From NCBI GenBank assembly GCA_946886645.1, contig CAMPIY010000122.1, positions 1 through 5,614 on the forward strand: a stretch of 5,614 nt of DNA, in the 5' to 3' direction. This DNA is from an uncultured Sphingomonas sp. (GTDB lineage Bacteria > Pseudomonadota > Alphaproteobacteria > Sphingomonadales > Sphingomonadaceae). A program made the position numbers and the translations under genes. Below, piece after piece: positions 1 through 5,614 of this stretch; position 1 is the stretch's first letter, and each line of letters opens with the position of its first letter. The notes under the pieces are model-generated. The model was not told the DNA's origin and did not search any database. It saw only the letters and a list, made by a program, of their open reading frames with translations.

Positions 1-92
1 GCGGCGTTCAATCGTTCCGGATAATCGAGCAGGAGAAACTCGGGCTGCTCGTCGGCCCTTGGCAAGCGCTCCTCGACAAAGCGGTCGCGCAT
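1..92 (-). CDS. Benzoate/2-aminobenzoate-CoA ligase-like AMP-forming synthetase, N-terminal fragment (runs off left edge)
   Basis: Only the first 30 codons are present. The ATG (92-90) overlaps the TGA of the RidA gene as ATGA, so this is the fifth gene of the minus-strand operon. The peptide starts MRDRFVEERLPRADEQPEF and ends with YPERLNA. The spacing of an F-x(n)-LP segment, a Q-x-PEF segment and YPERLN resembles the N-terminus of benzoate-CoA and 2-aminobenzoate-CoA ligases of the acyl-adenylate family, where YPERLNAA-type sequence precedes the ATP-binding domain. Such an enzyme would activate an aromatic acid with ATP and CoA in the cytoplasm and supply the aryl-CoA for the pathway. None of the AMP-binding motifs (P-loop-like STG region, core A8/A10 motifs) are in view. 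The call rests on a short stretch plus context, and the substrate (benzoate, anthranilate, salicylate) cannot be told from it. Confidence 0.68.
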   Translation of the reverse strand, partial: MRDRFVEERLPRADEQPEFLLLDYPERLNA

Positions 93-484
93 CAGTCCGG
101 CACCACCGCCGTCGCTTCGATCTCGACCTTGGCGGCATGTTCGACCAGCCGGACGACCTCGACCAGCGCCATCGCCGGATAGTTGCTGCCCATGATCGAT
201 TTCCAGATCGGCGCCAGCTCGTCGCGCAGGCCCAGATATTGCTGGATGTCGGTGACGTAGACGGTCAGGCGGACGATATGCTCCGGCCCCGCGCCATCTT
301 CCTTCAGGATCGCGAGGATGTTGCGGAGCGCCTGGGCGAACTGTGCGTCGAGGCGGTGTGACACGATCATCTCGCGCTCGTCCCAGCCGATCACGCCGGC
401 GGTGAAGATCGTCCGGCCGCTCGCGCTGATGCCGTTGGAATAGCCCTTGGGCCGGGGCCAGCCGGGAGGAAGGAGGGTCTTCAT
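92..484 (-). CDS. RidA/YjgF-family protein, non-archetypal (Arg105 replaced by Met); candidate enamine/imine deaminase acting on an acyl-CoA
   Basis: 130 residues, the usual RidA length (about 125-130). The family pattern is visible throughout: YSNG near residue 15, FTAGVIG at 27-33, an AQ...AL.NI..IL helix at 48-60, IVRLTVYVTDI at 70-80, and the C-terminal YPAMALVEVVRL and KVEIEATAV strands (102-127). RidA proteins are small cytosolic trimers; the archetype hydrolyses reactive enamines/imines to ketones and ammonia. The Arg105 that grips the substrate carboxylate in archetypal RidA (YPAR/FPAR motif) is Met105 here, while the Glu equivalent to E. coli Glu120 is kept (Glu121). This places it outside the 2-aminoacrylate-deaminase type and suggests a substrate without a free alpha-carboxylate. 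The ATG overlaps the upstream ACAD stop (ATGA) and has a good Shine-Dalgarno. In context, deamination of an amino-cyclohexene-carbonyl-CoA intermediate is plausible, but this is inference. Confidence 0.9.
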   Translation of the reverse strand: MKTLLPPGWPRPKGYSNGISASGRTIFTAGVIGWDEREMIVSHRLDAQFAQALRNILAILKEDGAGPEHIVRLTVYVTDIQQYLGLRDELAPIWKSIMGSNYPAMALVEVVRLVEHAAKVEIEATAVVPD

Positions 485-1623
485 GATCGGGCTTCCTTCA
501 ATAGGTCGCGGGCGATGATCATTCGCTGCACCTCGCTGGCGCCCTCGTAAATACGGAGCGCGCGGATTTCCCGGTAAAGCTCCTCGACCTTCGAACCGAC
601 GGTAACGCCCAGCCCGCCGTGCATCTGGACCGCCGCATCGATCACCTTTTGCGCTTCATCGGTGGCGTGTAGCTTGGCCATCGCGGCGTCGCGGCGATTG
701 TCCACCTCGCCCATGTCCTGATTCCAGGCCGCGCGGGCCACCAGCAGGGCGGAAGCATCGACCGCCATCATCATCCCGGCGAGCTTGTCCCAAGTCACCG
801 GATTGTCCGCGAGCACGCCGTCGCCCAACTTCCGCGTGGTCGCAAAGTTAAGCGCCTCGTCGAGCGCGCGACGGGCGAAACCGAGTGCGGCGGCGCCGAC
901 CGTGACGCGGAACAAGTTGAGCGTCTGCATCGCGATTTTGAAACCGTCGCCGACATCGCCCAGAAGCTCGGCGCGGACGCCGTCGAATTTCAGGCGTGCG
1001 AGCGGGTGCGGCGCGATCACGTCAATCCGCTCCGCGACCTTCAATGCGGGATCATCGGCCCGAACGATGAAGGCGCTGATGCCCCTCGCTCCATCCTCTG
1101 GTGCGCCGGTTCGCGCGAAGACTGTCAGCACGTCCGCGATGGTGCCATTGCTGATGTAGCTCTTTTCGCCAGTGAGCCGCCATTCGCCATCGGCCTGCTC
1201 GGCGCGCATCGCGATGTTGGCGGCGTCCGATCCCGTCTCCGGCTCAGTCAGCGCATAGGCGGCGATGGCCTCGCCACCAGCAACCTTGGGAAGCCACTCC
1301 GCCTTTTGGGCGTCGCTCCCGAACAGGCTGATCGCGCCACTACCTAGCCCCTGCATAGCTAAGGCGAAGTCAGCCAGGCCATGCACTCGGGCGAGTGTCG
1401 CCCGCGCAATCGCCAGGCTGCGGACATCGGGCGCCTGATCGCCCTGGGCAACGCACAGCGACAGAAACCCAGCTTTGCCGAGTTCCCTCACCAGCGCACG
1501 GCAAGCGGCATCGGGATCGGCAGCGTGGGCATCATGAATGGTTGCGCGGCACCATGCTTCCAGGTCCCGCGCAAGTTCGCGGTGACGCGGTTCGAAGAAC
1601 GGCCAGTCGAGCCAGTCAGTCAC
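481..1623 (-). CDS. Acyl-CoA dehydrogenase (FAD-dependent)
   Basis: 380 residues, the standard size for a soluble homotetrameric acyl-CoA dehydrogenase. The order is an alpha-helical N-terminal domain (about 10-120), a beta domain (about 121-235) and a C-terminal helical domain. The first family signature is [16 protein letters not shown] at 122-137, which contacts flavin and substrate. ATTRKLG at 261-267 matches the FAD-pyrophosphate arginine region, and QMHGGLGV at 333-340 the second FAD loop. The second signature [16 protein letters not shown] (357-372) places the catalytic base at Glu360, the position used by short/medium-chain enzymes. It would oxidise an acyl-CoA to the 2,3-enoyl-CoA and pass electrons to ETF. 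The start is GTG (1623-1621), 8 bases inside the end of the crotonase gene and preceded by a GGAG-like site. No alternative start preserves the [12 protein letters not shown] segment better. In this operon the likely substrate is a ring-derived or dicarboxylic acyl-CoA; chain specificity cannot be read directly. Confidence 0.93.
   Translation of the reverse strand: MTDWLDWPFFEPRHRELARDLEAWCRATIHDAHAADPDAACRALVRELGKAGFLSLCVAQGDQAPDVRSLAIARATLARVHGLADFALAMQGLGSGAISLFGSDAQKAEWLPKVAGGEAIAAYALTEPETGSDAANIAMRAEQADGEWRLTGEKSYISNGTIADVLTVFARTGAPEDGARGISAFIVRADDPALKVAERIDVIAPHPLARLKFDGVRAELLGDVGDGFKIAMQTLNLFRVTVGAAALGFARRALDEALNFATTRKLGDGVLADNPVTWDKLAGMMMAVDASALLVARAAWNQDMGEVDNRRDAAMAKLHATDEAQKVIDAAVQMHGGLGVTVGSKVEELYREIRALRIYEGASEVQRMIIARDLLKEARS
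494..499 (-). promoter_or_regulatory. Ribosome binding site of the RidA-family gene
   Basis: On the minus strand GAAGGA lies 9 bases before the ATG at 484, inside the last codons of the acyl-CoA dehydrogenase gene. It supports this ATG over other starts and suggests the gene can be initiated independently as well as by coupling. Confidence 0.6.
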
Positions 1624-2425
1624 CCTGGAACTCCGGCTTGCGCTTGGCGGCGAAGGCTTCGTAGGCGCGCCTGAAATCGTTGGTCGTCATGCAGTCGGCT
1701 TGCGCCTCCGCCTCCATGTCGAGCGCCTCGCCGATCGACACGTTCCACTCTGCATCCAGTTGGCGCTTGGTCATATAATGGGCCTGGACCGGACCGCTGG
1801 CGAGGTTTCGCGCCAGCGCCGCCGCTTCGGCCTTCACATCGTCCACGATGCGGCTGAAGAAGCCCCAGCGCTCGCCCTCCTCGGCCCCCATCGACCGGCC
1901 GGTGAACAGCAGTTCCGCCGCCCGCCCATGGCCGATGATGCGCGGCAGGATCGCGCAGGCTCCCATGTCCGCGCCGGACAGGCCGACACGGGTGAAGAGG
2001 AAGGCCGTCTTCGCATCCGACGACGCAAGGCGCAGGTCGCTCGCCATCGCCATGATCGCCCCGGCACCGGCGCAGACGCCCTCAACCGCCGCGACAATCG
2101 GCTGCGGGCAGTCGCGCATGGCGCGCACCAGGTCGCCGGTCATGGTCGTGAATTCGCGCAGGCCCAATATGTCCATCTTCGTCAGCGGGCCGATGATTTC
2201 GTGCACGTCCCCGCCCGAGCAGAAATTGCCGCCTGCGCCATTGAGCACGACGACCCGGACGTCGGGCGCGGTAACGAGCGCCCGGAACAGGTCGCGGAGC
2301 TCGGCATAGCTGTCGAAGGTCAACGGGTTCTTTCGTTCCGGCCGGTCGAGCGTGATTGTTCCGACGCCGTCTTTGAAGCGCCAGCGGAAATGGGTCGGCT
2401 CGAGCGTGTTGGGATCGAGGCTCAT
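1616..2425 (-). CDS. Enoyl-CoA hydratase/isomerase (crotonase) family protein lacking both canonical catalytic glutamates
   Basis: 269 residues, normal crotonase length. The N-terminal strand pair [13 protein letters not shown] (24-36) is typical. The oxyanion hole is formed by NFCSGGDV (67-74) and the GVCAGAGA loop (116-123). Aligning to rat mitochondrial enoyl-CoA hydratase, catalytic Glu144 corresponds to Ile124 and Glu164 to Arg146, so neither acid/base glutamate is present. Asp153 in the following GLSGADMGA loop is a candidate replacement. The CoA-binding fold looks intact, but simple hydration by the two-Glu mechanism is doubtful. Hydrolysis, isomerisation, or ring opening of a beta-keto cyclic acyl-CoA (as BadI does) are alternatives; this is inference. 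The ATG at 2425 overlaps the SDR stop as ATGA. The Shine-Dalgarno is weak (GGCGGGA), so initiation probably depends on coupling. Confidence 0.9.
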   Translation of the reverse strand: MSLDPNTLEPTHFRWRFKDGVGTITLDRPERKNPLTFDSYAELRDLFRALVTAPDVRVVVLNGAGGNFCSGGDVHEIIGPLTKMDILGLREFTTMTGDLVRAMRDCPQPIVAAVEGVCAGAGAIMAMASDLRLASSDAKTAFLFTRVGLSGADMGACAILPRIIGHGRAAELLFTGRSMGAEEGERWGFFSRIVDDVKAEAAALARNLASGPVQAHYMTKRQLDAEWNVSIGEALDMEAEAQADCMTTNDFRRAYEAFAAKRKPEFQGD

Positions 2426-3183
2426 GCGCTGGTCCCGCCGTCGATGGTCACGCAGGCTCCGTTGATCGAGCCGCTCAGCGGATGGCAGAGGTTGAGGATC
2501 GAATGGGCAACCTCGTCCGCCGTGACCAACCGGCCGCTTGCGTTAAGTGCGGCGAGGGCCCCGCGGGACTCGTCCACGTCGCGCTGGGTGACTCGCGAGA
2601 TCCGCTCGGCGCTTTCATCGACCATCGGCGTGTCGACGAAGGATGGGCAGACGGCATTCACGGTCAGGCCGGTCTTGGCGAATTCGAGCGCGAGGCTGCG
2701 CACCAGCCCGACTGCGCCATGCTTCGACGCGACATAGGGCGCGGCATAGGCGCCGCCCTTGAGGCCTGCGACCGAGGCGACGACGATCAGGCGCTTGCCT
2801 TTCCCTTCGAGCAGGTCCGGCAGCGCTAGCTGCGTGCAATCGAACAGGGCCGTGAGGTTGGTCGCGATGATCCGGTCCCACGCCTCGCGCTTCGTTCGCT
2901 GAAAAGGCGCGCTGTCGCCTATGCCCGCGTTGAGGATGACATAGTCGAAGGGGCCATTGGCTTGGCGCGCCGAGGCGAAGGCCGCTTCGATCGCCGAGCG
3001 GTCGGTGATGTCGCAGCCGATGGCGGTGCCGCCGGTTTCGGCCGCGACCTTCTGTAGCGGTTCCATCCGCCGCCCCAGAAGCGACAGTTTCGCACCTTCC
3101 CTCGCCAGCATCCGCGCAGCCGCCGCGCCGATGCCTGTGCCGCCTCCGGTGATAAGTGCGTGCTTGCCGCTAGCCCAAGCCAA
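2422..3183 (-). CDS. Short-chain dehydrogenase/reductase (classical SDR), probable 3-hydroxyacyl-CoA dehydrogenase of the operon
   Basis: 253 residues, classical SDR size. The Rossmann motif TGGGTGIG lies at 12-19, the coenzyme-stabilising NAG at 85-87, and the catalytic tetrad is Asn109, Ser137, Tyr150 and Lys154 (YVASK). CPSFVDTPM at 179-187 is the substrate-loop entrance, and VTIDGG near the C-terminus is typical of FabG/3-hydroxyacyl-CoA dehydrogenase-like members. Arg38-Arg39 after the second strand (LLGRR) suggests preference for NADP(H), though the classical cytosolic family is variable. It is the first gene of the minus-strand operon. The start is TTG (3183-3181): there is no ATG or GTG before the essential HALITGGG strand, and a GAGGGG site sits 7 bases upstream. 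Likely role: oxidation of a 3-hydroxyacyl-CoA, or reduction of a ring keto group, in the aromatic-CoA pathway. The exact substrate is unknown. Confidence 0.92.
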   Translation of the reverse strand: MAWASGKHALITGGGTGIGAAAARMLAREGAKLSLLGRRMEPLQKVAAETGGTAIGCDITDRSAIEAAFASARQANGPFDYVILNAGIGDSAPFQRTKREAWDRIIATNLTALFDCTQLALPDLLEGKGKRLIVVASVAGLKGGAYAAPYVASKHGAVGLVRSLALEFAKTGLTVNAVCPSFVDTPMVDESAERISRVTQRDVDESRGALAALNASGRLVTADEVAHSILNLCHPLSGSINGACVTIDGGTSA

Positions 3184-3190
3184 TATCCGT

Positions 3191-3196
3191 CCCCTC
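3191..3196 (-). promoter_or_regulatory. Ribosome binding site deciding the TTG start of the SDR gene
   Basis: Minus-strand GAGGGG, 7 bases before TTG at 3183. No other start codon with an SD lies ahead of the Rossmann strand, so this site decides the start of the first gene of the operon. Confidence 0.65.
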
Positions 3197-3206
3197 TTTT
3201 GCCGGG

Positions 3207-3236
3207 ACGCTAGGCCGGAGCGTGGGGGGCGCGCAA
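3207..3236 (-). promoter_or_regulatory. Tentative promoter of the minus-strand aromatic-CoA operon
   Basis: On the minus strand TTGCGC (3236-3231) and TAGCGT (3212-3207) are separated by 18 bases. Transcription would start near 3200, just upstream of the GAGGGG site, giving a short leader. The boxes match the sigma-70 consensus poorly, as is common in GC-rich alphaproteobacteria, so this is a best guess within the only intergenic space available. The -35 box overlaps the 3233-3242 palindrome. Confidence 0.28.
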
Positions 3237-3242
3237 GCTTGC
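3233..3242. promoter_or_regulatory. Perfect 10-bp palindrome GCAAGCTTGC in the divergent intergenic region (candidate operator)
   Basis: The sequence reads identically on both strands. It lies midway between the two divergent start codons and overlaps the candidate -35 boxes of both directions. Its centre is 28 bp from that of the second palindrome. A dimeric repressor (MarR or TetR type, often linked to aryl-CoA operons) could bind here, but no regulator gene is in the window and a short palindrome can arise by chance. Confidence 0.35.
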
Positions 3243-3267
3243 AACTCCCTTGCCGCCGCCATAGGCC
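3239..3267 (+). promoter_or_regulatory. Tentative promoter of the symporter gene (possibly leaderless transcript)
   Basis: TTGCAA (3239-3244) is followed after 16-17 bases by ATAGGC/TAGGCC (3261-3267). Transcription would begin only a few bases before the ATG at 3276, giving a leaderless or near-leaderless mRNA. This agrees with the absence of any Shine-Dalgarno before that ATG. The -10 match is weak. Confidence 0.25.
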
Positions 3268-3271
3268 TATG
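3260..3271. promoter_or_regulatory. Perfect 12-bp palindrome CATAGGCCTATG just upstream of the symporter start
   Basis: All 12 bases are self-complementary and the element ends 4 bases before the symporter ATG. It covers the place where a -10 box or initiation region would lie, so a protein bound here would block expression of the symporter gene. It is the longest uninterrupted palindrome I noticed in the intergenic region and one of its few AT-containing stretches. Its binding partner is unknown. Confidence 0.4.
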
Positions 3272-3275
3272 CGCC

Positions 3276-4760
3276 ATGCAAACGGGGACGCTGATCGCGC
3301 TGGCGATCTATTTCATCGCCATGCTGGGCATCGGCTTCTACGCCTGGCGCAAATCGACCGCGGATACGGAGGGCTATCTCCTCGGCGGGCGCGATCTCGG
3401 CCCGGCGGTAACGGCGCTGAGCGCGGGAGCGTCGGATATGTCAGGCTGGCTAATGCTCGGCCTTCCCGGGGCGATTTTCGCCAGCGGTCTGGGGCAGGCC
3501 TGGATCGGCATCGGCCTCGTCATTGGCGCCTACCTAAACTACCGCCTCGTCGCGCCGAGGCTCCGCACCTACACGGAGCTGGCGGGCGATGCGATTACCG
3601 TGCCCGACTTCCTCGAGGAGCGCTTCCACGACAAGAGCCGCAGCCTGCGCCTGATCTCGGCGCTGGTGATCATCATCTTCTTCGCGCTCTACACCTCGGC
3701 CGGCATGGTTTCAGGCGGCAAGTTCGCCATGTCCGCGCTCGGCATGGACTATCACACCGGCATATTGCTGATGGGGGGCGTGGTCGTCGTCTATACGGTG
3801 ATGGGCGGTTTTCTCGCCGTCAGCCTGACCGACTTTGTCCAGGGCTGCATCATGTTCCTCGCGCTCGTGATGGTGCCGATCGCGGCTTACCTGACCTTGG
3901 GCGGGGGTGATTTCGGGAGCGGCTTGGCGGCGGCTGAGGCGGCCCGAGGGCTCTCATTGACGCAGATGATCGGCGGCGACGTGACATTGGTCGCGATCAT
4001 CAGTGCCGCCGCCTGGGGCCTCGGCTATTTCGGCCAGCCGCACATCATCGTCCGTTTCATGGCGATCCGCGACGTGAAGGATATGCCGACCGCTCGGCGG
4101 ATCAACATCGGCTGGATGCTGGTCAGCCTCGTCGGCGCGATCCTGACCGGCTTCGTCGGTGCGGCCTGGTTTGCCGCAAAGGGTGGTGCGCCGGCCGATG
4201 CGGAGACTGTCTTCCTCGTACTGGCGCAGATCCTGTTTCACCCGTTCATCGCCGGTTTCGTGCTGGCGGCGGTGCTGGCGGCGATCATGTCGACCATCAG
4301 CTCGCAGCTACTCGTGACGTCGTCCAGCCTGACCGAAGACATCTACAAGACTTTCCTCAAGCGCTCGGCGAGCGAGCGCGAGCTTGTCACGATCGGGCGG
4401 AGCGCGGTGGTGCTGGTCGCCATCGTCGCGGGCCTGATGGCGCTCGATCCGGATAGCTCGATCCTCAGCATCGTCGGCAACGCTTGGGCCGGGTTCGGCG
4501 CGGCGTTCGGGCCCGCGATCCTCTTCTCGCTGCGCTGGAAGCGGACGACGAAGGAAGGCGTGCTGGCCGGCATGATCGTCGGCGCACTCGTCGTGATCGG
4601 CTGGATCCTACTCGGCTGGTCGAGCTGGCTTTACGAGATCGTCCCCGGGTTTGTCGCGTCGAGCCTCGCCATCTGGCTGGTTAGCCGGATGACCGCCGCA
4701 CCGTCCGAAGCAATCGATCGGCAGTTCGACGAGGCGGCGAGCGCTGCCCGCGGCGCCTGA
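3276..4760 (+). CDS. putP: Sodium/proline symporter (PutP type, solute:sodium symporter family)
   Basis: 494 residues from ATG 3276, close to E. coli PutP (about 502). It is an integral inner-membrane protein: hydrophobic segments recur along its length, e.g. about 4-24, 40-70, 74-92, 125-147, 160-183, 189-208, 238-255, 280-300, 322-345, 376-392, 400-420, 430-447 and 456-471, consistent with the 13-helix LeuT-like fold. The TM2 motif ALSAGASDMSGW (47-58) carries Asp54, equivalent to the Na+-critical Asp55 of E. coli PutP. IMSTISSQLL (337-346) carries Ser339/Thr340, equivalent to Ser340/Thr341. GLGYFGQPHI (248-257) and AWAGFGAAFGP (403-413) are also PutP hallmarks. It imports proline with Na+. 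A GTG at 3222 would add 18 residues not typical of PutP and is rejected as the start. There is no SD before ATG 3276. It is divergent from the aromatic operon and is the first of three tightly spaced plus-strand genes. Confidence 0.93.
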   Translation: MQTGTLIALAIYFIAMLGIGFYAWRKSTADTEGYLLGGRDLGPAVTALSAGASDMSGWLMLGLPGAIFASGLGQAWIGIGLVIGAYLNYRLVAPRLRTYTELAGDAITVPDFLEERFHDKSRSLRLISALVIIIFFALYTSAGMVSGGKFAMSALGMDYHTGILLMGGVVVVYTVMGGFLAVSLTDFVQGCIMFLALVMVPIAAYLTLGGGDFGSGLAAAEAARGLSLTQMIGGDVTLVAIISAAAWGLGYFGQPHIIVRFMAIRDVKDMPTARRINIGWMLVSLVGAILTGFVGAAWFAAKGGAPADAETVFLVLAQILFHPFIAGFVLAAVLAAIMSTISSQLLVTSSSLTEDIYKTFLKRSASERELVTIGRSAVVLVAIVAGLMALDPDSSILSIVGNAWAGFGAAFGPAILFSLRWKRTTKEGVLAGMIVGALVVIGWILLGWSSWLYEIVPGFVASSLAIWLVSRMTAAPSEAIDRQFDEAASAARGA

Positions 4761-4770
4761 ACCTGCACCG

Positions 4771-5463
4771 ATGAGAATCGCGATCCTCGAAACAGGCCGG
4801 CCGCCTTCCGCGCTGGCGGAACGGTTTGGCGATTATCCGTCGATGATGGCGCGCATGCTGGGCGGCGGGTTCAACATCGACCGGTTCGATGTCGCGGCCG
4901 GGGAATTGCCCGCCGATCCTTCGGATTATGAGGCCTATCTCGTCACCGGCTCGCCGGCGGGTGTTTATGACCCGCTCCCGTGGATCGAGCCGCTGAAGGA
5001 CTTCCTGCGTTCGGCCCATGACCAAAAGCTGGTCGGCATCTGCTTCGGCCATCAGATCATGGCGGAGGCCTTCGGCGGCCATGTCGAGAAATCGGACAAG
5101 GGCTGGGGGATCGGCCTGCAGCATTATGAGGTCGATCGGGTCGAGCCGTGGATGGACGAGGTTTCGTCCATCGACGTCCCTGCATCGCACCAGGACCAGG
5201 TCGTCGCGCAGCCGCCGAACACTGAGGTGGTCGCTTCGTCGGTTTTCACGCCATTCGCGGCTCTTGCATGGATCGACCGTCCGGCCATCTCGGTCCAGTT
5301 CCATCCGGAATTCGAGCCTGAATATGCCAAGGCGCTGATCGAATCACGGCGCGAAAAGATGCCCGACGCGGACGGCGCCATTGCCTCGCTCGACCAACCC
5401 AACGACAATGCGCGGATCGCTGATTGGATCAGGCGATTCCTGATCGCGCCCAAGGAGAATTGA
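4771..5463 (+). CDS. Class I glutamine amidotransferase-like protein (stand-alone, GMP-synthase-type GATase domain)
   Basis: 230 residues forming a single class I GATase domain with no synthetase partner domain. The N-terminal strand MRIAILETG is followed by the oxyanion-region motif [12 protein letters not shown] (56-67), the nucleophile elbow GICFGHQ with Cys91, and the FHPEFEP segment giving His178 and Glu180, so the Cys-His-Glu triad is complete. It resembles the COG0518 group (GMP synthase glutaminase-like, YfeJ-like) more than PuuD. It probably hydrolyses glutamine or a gamma-glutamyl amide in the cytoplasm; the acceptor or true substrate is unknown. It begins 10 bases after putP with no visible SD, so translation may be coupled, and its last codons carry the ribosome binding site of frmA. 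The neighbouring glutathione-linked gene makes a gamma-glutamyl substrate conceivable, but this is inference only. Confidence 0.88.
   Translation: MRIAILETGRPPSALAERFGDYPSMMARMLGGGFNIDRFDVAAGELPADPSDYEAYLVTGSPAGVYDPLPWIEPLKDFLRSAHDQKLVGICFGHQIMAEAFGGHVEKSDKGWGIGLQHYEVDRVEPWMDEVSSIDVPASHQDQVVAQPPNTEVVASSVFTPFAALAWIDRPAISVQFHPEFEPEYAKALIESRREKMPDADGAIASLDQPNDNARIADWIRRFLIAPKEN
5452..5457 (+). promoter_or_regulatory. Ribosome binding site of frmA
   Basis: AAGGAG lies 10 bases before the ATG at 5468 and inside the Lys-Glu codons at the end of the amidotransferase gene. It is the clearest Shine-Dalgarno in the plus-strand block, so frmA is probably translated more strongly than the two genes before it. 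Confidence 0.6.
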
Positions 5464-5467
5464 CCCG

Positions 5468-5614
5468 ATGAAGACCCGTGCCGCCGTCGCCTTCGAGGCT
5501 AAAAAACCGCTCGAGATCGTCGAAGTCGATCTGGAGGGCCCGAAGGCCGGCGAAGTGCTGGTCGAGATCATGGCGACCGGCATTTGCCACACCGACGCCT
5601 ACACGCTCGACGGG
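5468..5614 (+). CDS. frmA: S-(hydroxymethyl)glutathione dehydrogenase / class III alcohol dehydrogenase, N-terminal fragment (runs off right edge)
   Basis: The first 49 codons are present. The peptide [20 protein letters not shown] followed by [10 protein letters not shown] and [13 protein letters not shown] is the highly conserved N-terminus of class III alcohol dehydrogenase. Cys40 of the CHTD motif is the first ligand of the catalytic zinc, and the [15 protein letters not shown] stretch distinguishes FrmA/AdhC from other medium-chain dehydrogenases. The enzyme is a cytosolic NAD-dependent dimer that oxidises S-hydroxymethylglutathione, formed from formaldehyde and glutathione, to S-formylglutathione; it also reduces S-nitrosoglutathione. 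The structural zinc cysteines and Rossmann domain lie outside the window. It starts 4 bases after the amidotransferase stop with a good ribosome site, so it is likely co-transcribed with it. An S-formylglutathione hydrolase gene is a reasonable expectation further right but is not seen. Confidence 0.92.
   Translation, partial: MKTRAAVAFEAKKPLEIVEVDLEGPKAGEVLVEIMATGICHTDAYTLDG

Noticed and set aside
1700..2737. Long plus-strand open frame (345 codons) opposite the crotonase and SDR genes
   Set aside because: It is antisense to two genes with complete family motifs, its translation is rich in Arg/His/Ala with no recognisable domain, and long antisense frames are expected in GC-rich DNA.
3222..3275. 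GTG at 3222 as the putP start, giving 18 extra residues
   Set aside because: The extension lacks similarity to the PutP N-terminus and would run through the palindromes and candidate promoter; ATG 3276 gives the expected length and begins right at TM1.
2957..3910. Plus-strand open frame of 317 codons spanning the SDR antisense, the intergenic region and the putP N-terminus
   Set aside because: It runs in another frame through putP and crosses two real genes; its translation has no membrane or domain signal.
4361..4379. Inverted repeat GCGCTCG / CGAGCGC with a 5-base loop, terminator-like
   Set aside because: It lies inside the putP coding region, encodes a normal cytoplasmic loop, and has no T-run after it; such stems are frequent by chance in GC-rich coding DNA.
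4758..4773. Possible terminator or promoter between putP and the amidotransferase gene
   Set aside because: The gap is only 10 bases, with no stem or T-run, so the genes are more likely co-transcribed.
4681..5304. Minus-strand open frame of 207 codons opposite the amidotransferase gene
   Set aside because: The plus-strand frame carries a full catalytic triad. The antisense translation is Arg/Asp-rich low-complexity sequence typical of a shadow frame.

Overview
This is a GC-rich, gene-dense bacterial window with no tRNA, rRNA, insertion sequence or CRISPR array. It holds two divergent gene blocks around one short intergenic region (about 3184-3275). Codon and base use and the style of the proteins suggest an alphaproteobacterium, probably of the sphingomonad type. 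That placement is an impression from sequence, not a search result.

Left block (minus strand, transcribed from about 3200 towards position 1): SDR dehydrogenase, crotonase-fold enoyl-CoA hydratase-like protein, acyl-CoA dehydrogenase, RidA-family protein, then the first 30 residues of a protein that looks like a benzoate/2-aminobenzoate-CoA ligase and runs off the left edge. Every junction overlaps by 4 or 8 bases, so this is a tight, probably translationally coupled operon. The combination (aryl-CoA ligase, RidA, ACAD, crotonase, SDR) matches the accessory genes known to accompany 2-aminobenzoyl-CoA monooxygenase/reductase in aerobic CoA-dependent anthranilate degradation. The monooxygenase itself is not in the window and would be expected beyond the ligase. 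Two proteins have informative residue changes. The RidA homologue has Met in place of the carboxylate-binding Arg. The crotonase lacks both catalytic glutamates of true enoyl-CoA hydratase. Both fit dedicated chemistry on an unusual acyl-CoA.

Intergenic region: 92 bases carrying two perfect palindromes (10 and 12 bp, centres 28 bp apart), a clear ribosome binding site in front of a TTG start for the SDR gene, and weak promoter-like boxes in both directions.

Right block (plus strand): a PutP-type sodium/proline symporter, a class I glutamine amidotransferase-like protein 10 bases downstream, and, 4 bases further, the start of S-(hydroxymethyl)glutathione dehydrogenase (frmA), cut by the right edge. 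The spacing suggests one transcript for proline uptake, glutamine/gamma-glutamyl amide chemistry and glutathione-dependent formaldehyde detoxification. How these relate to the left operon is not evident.
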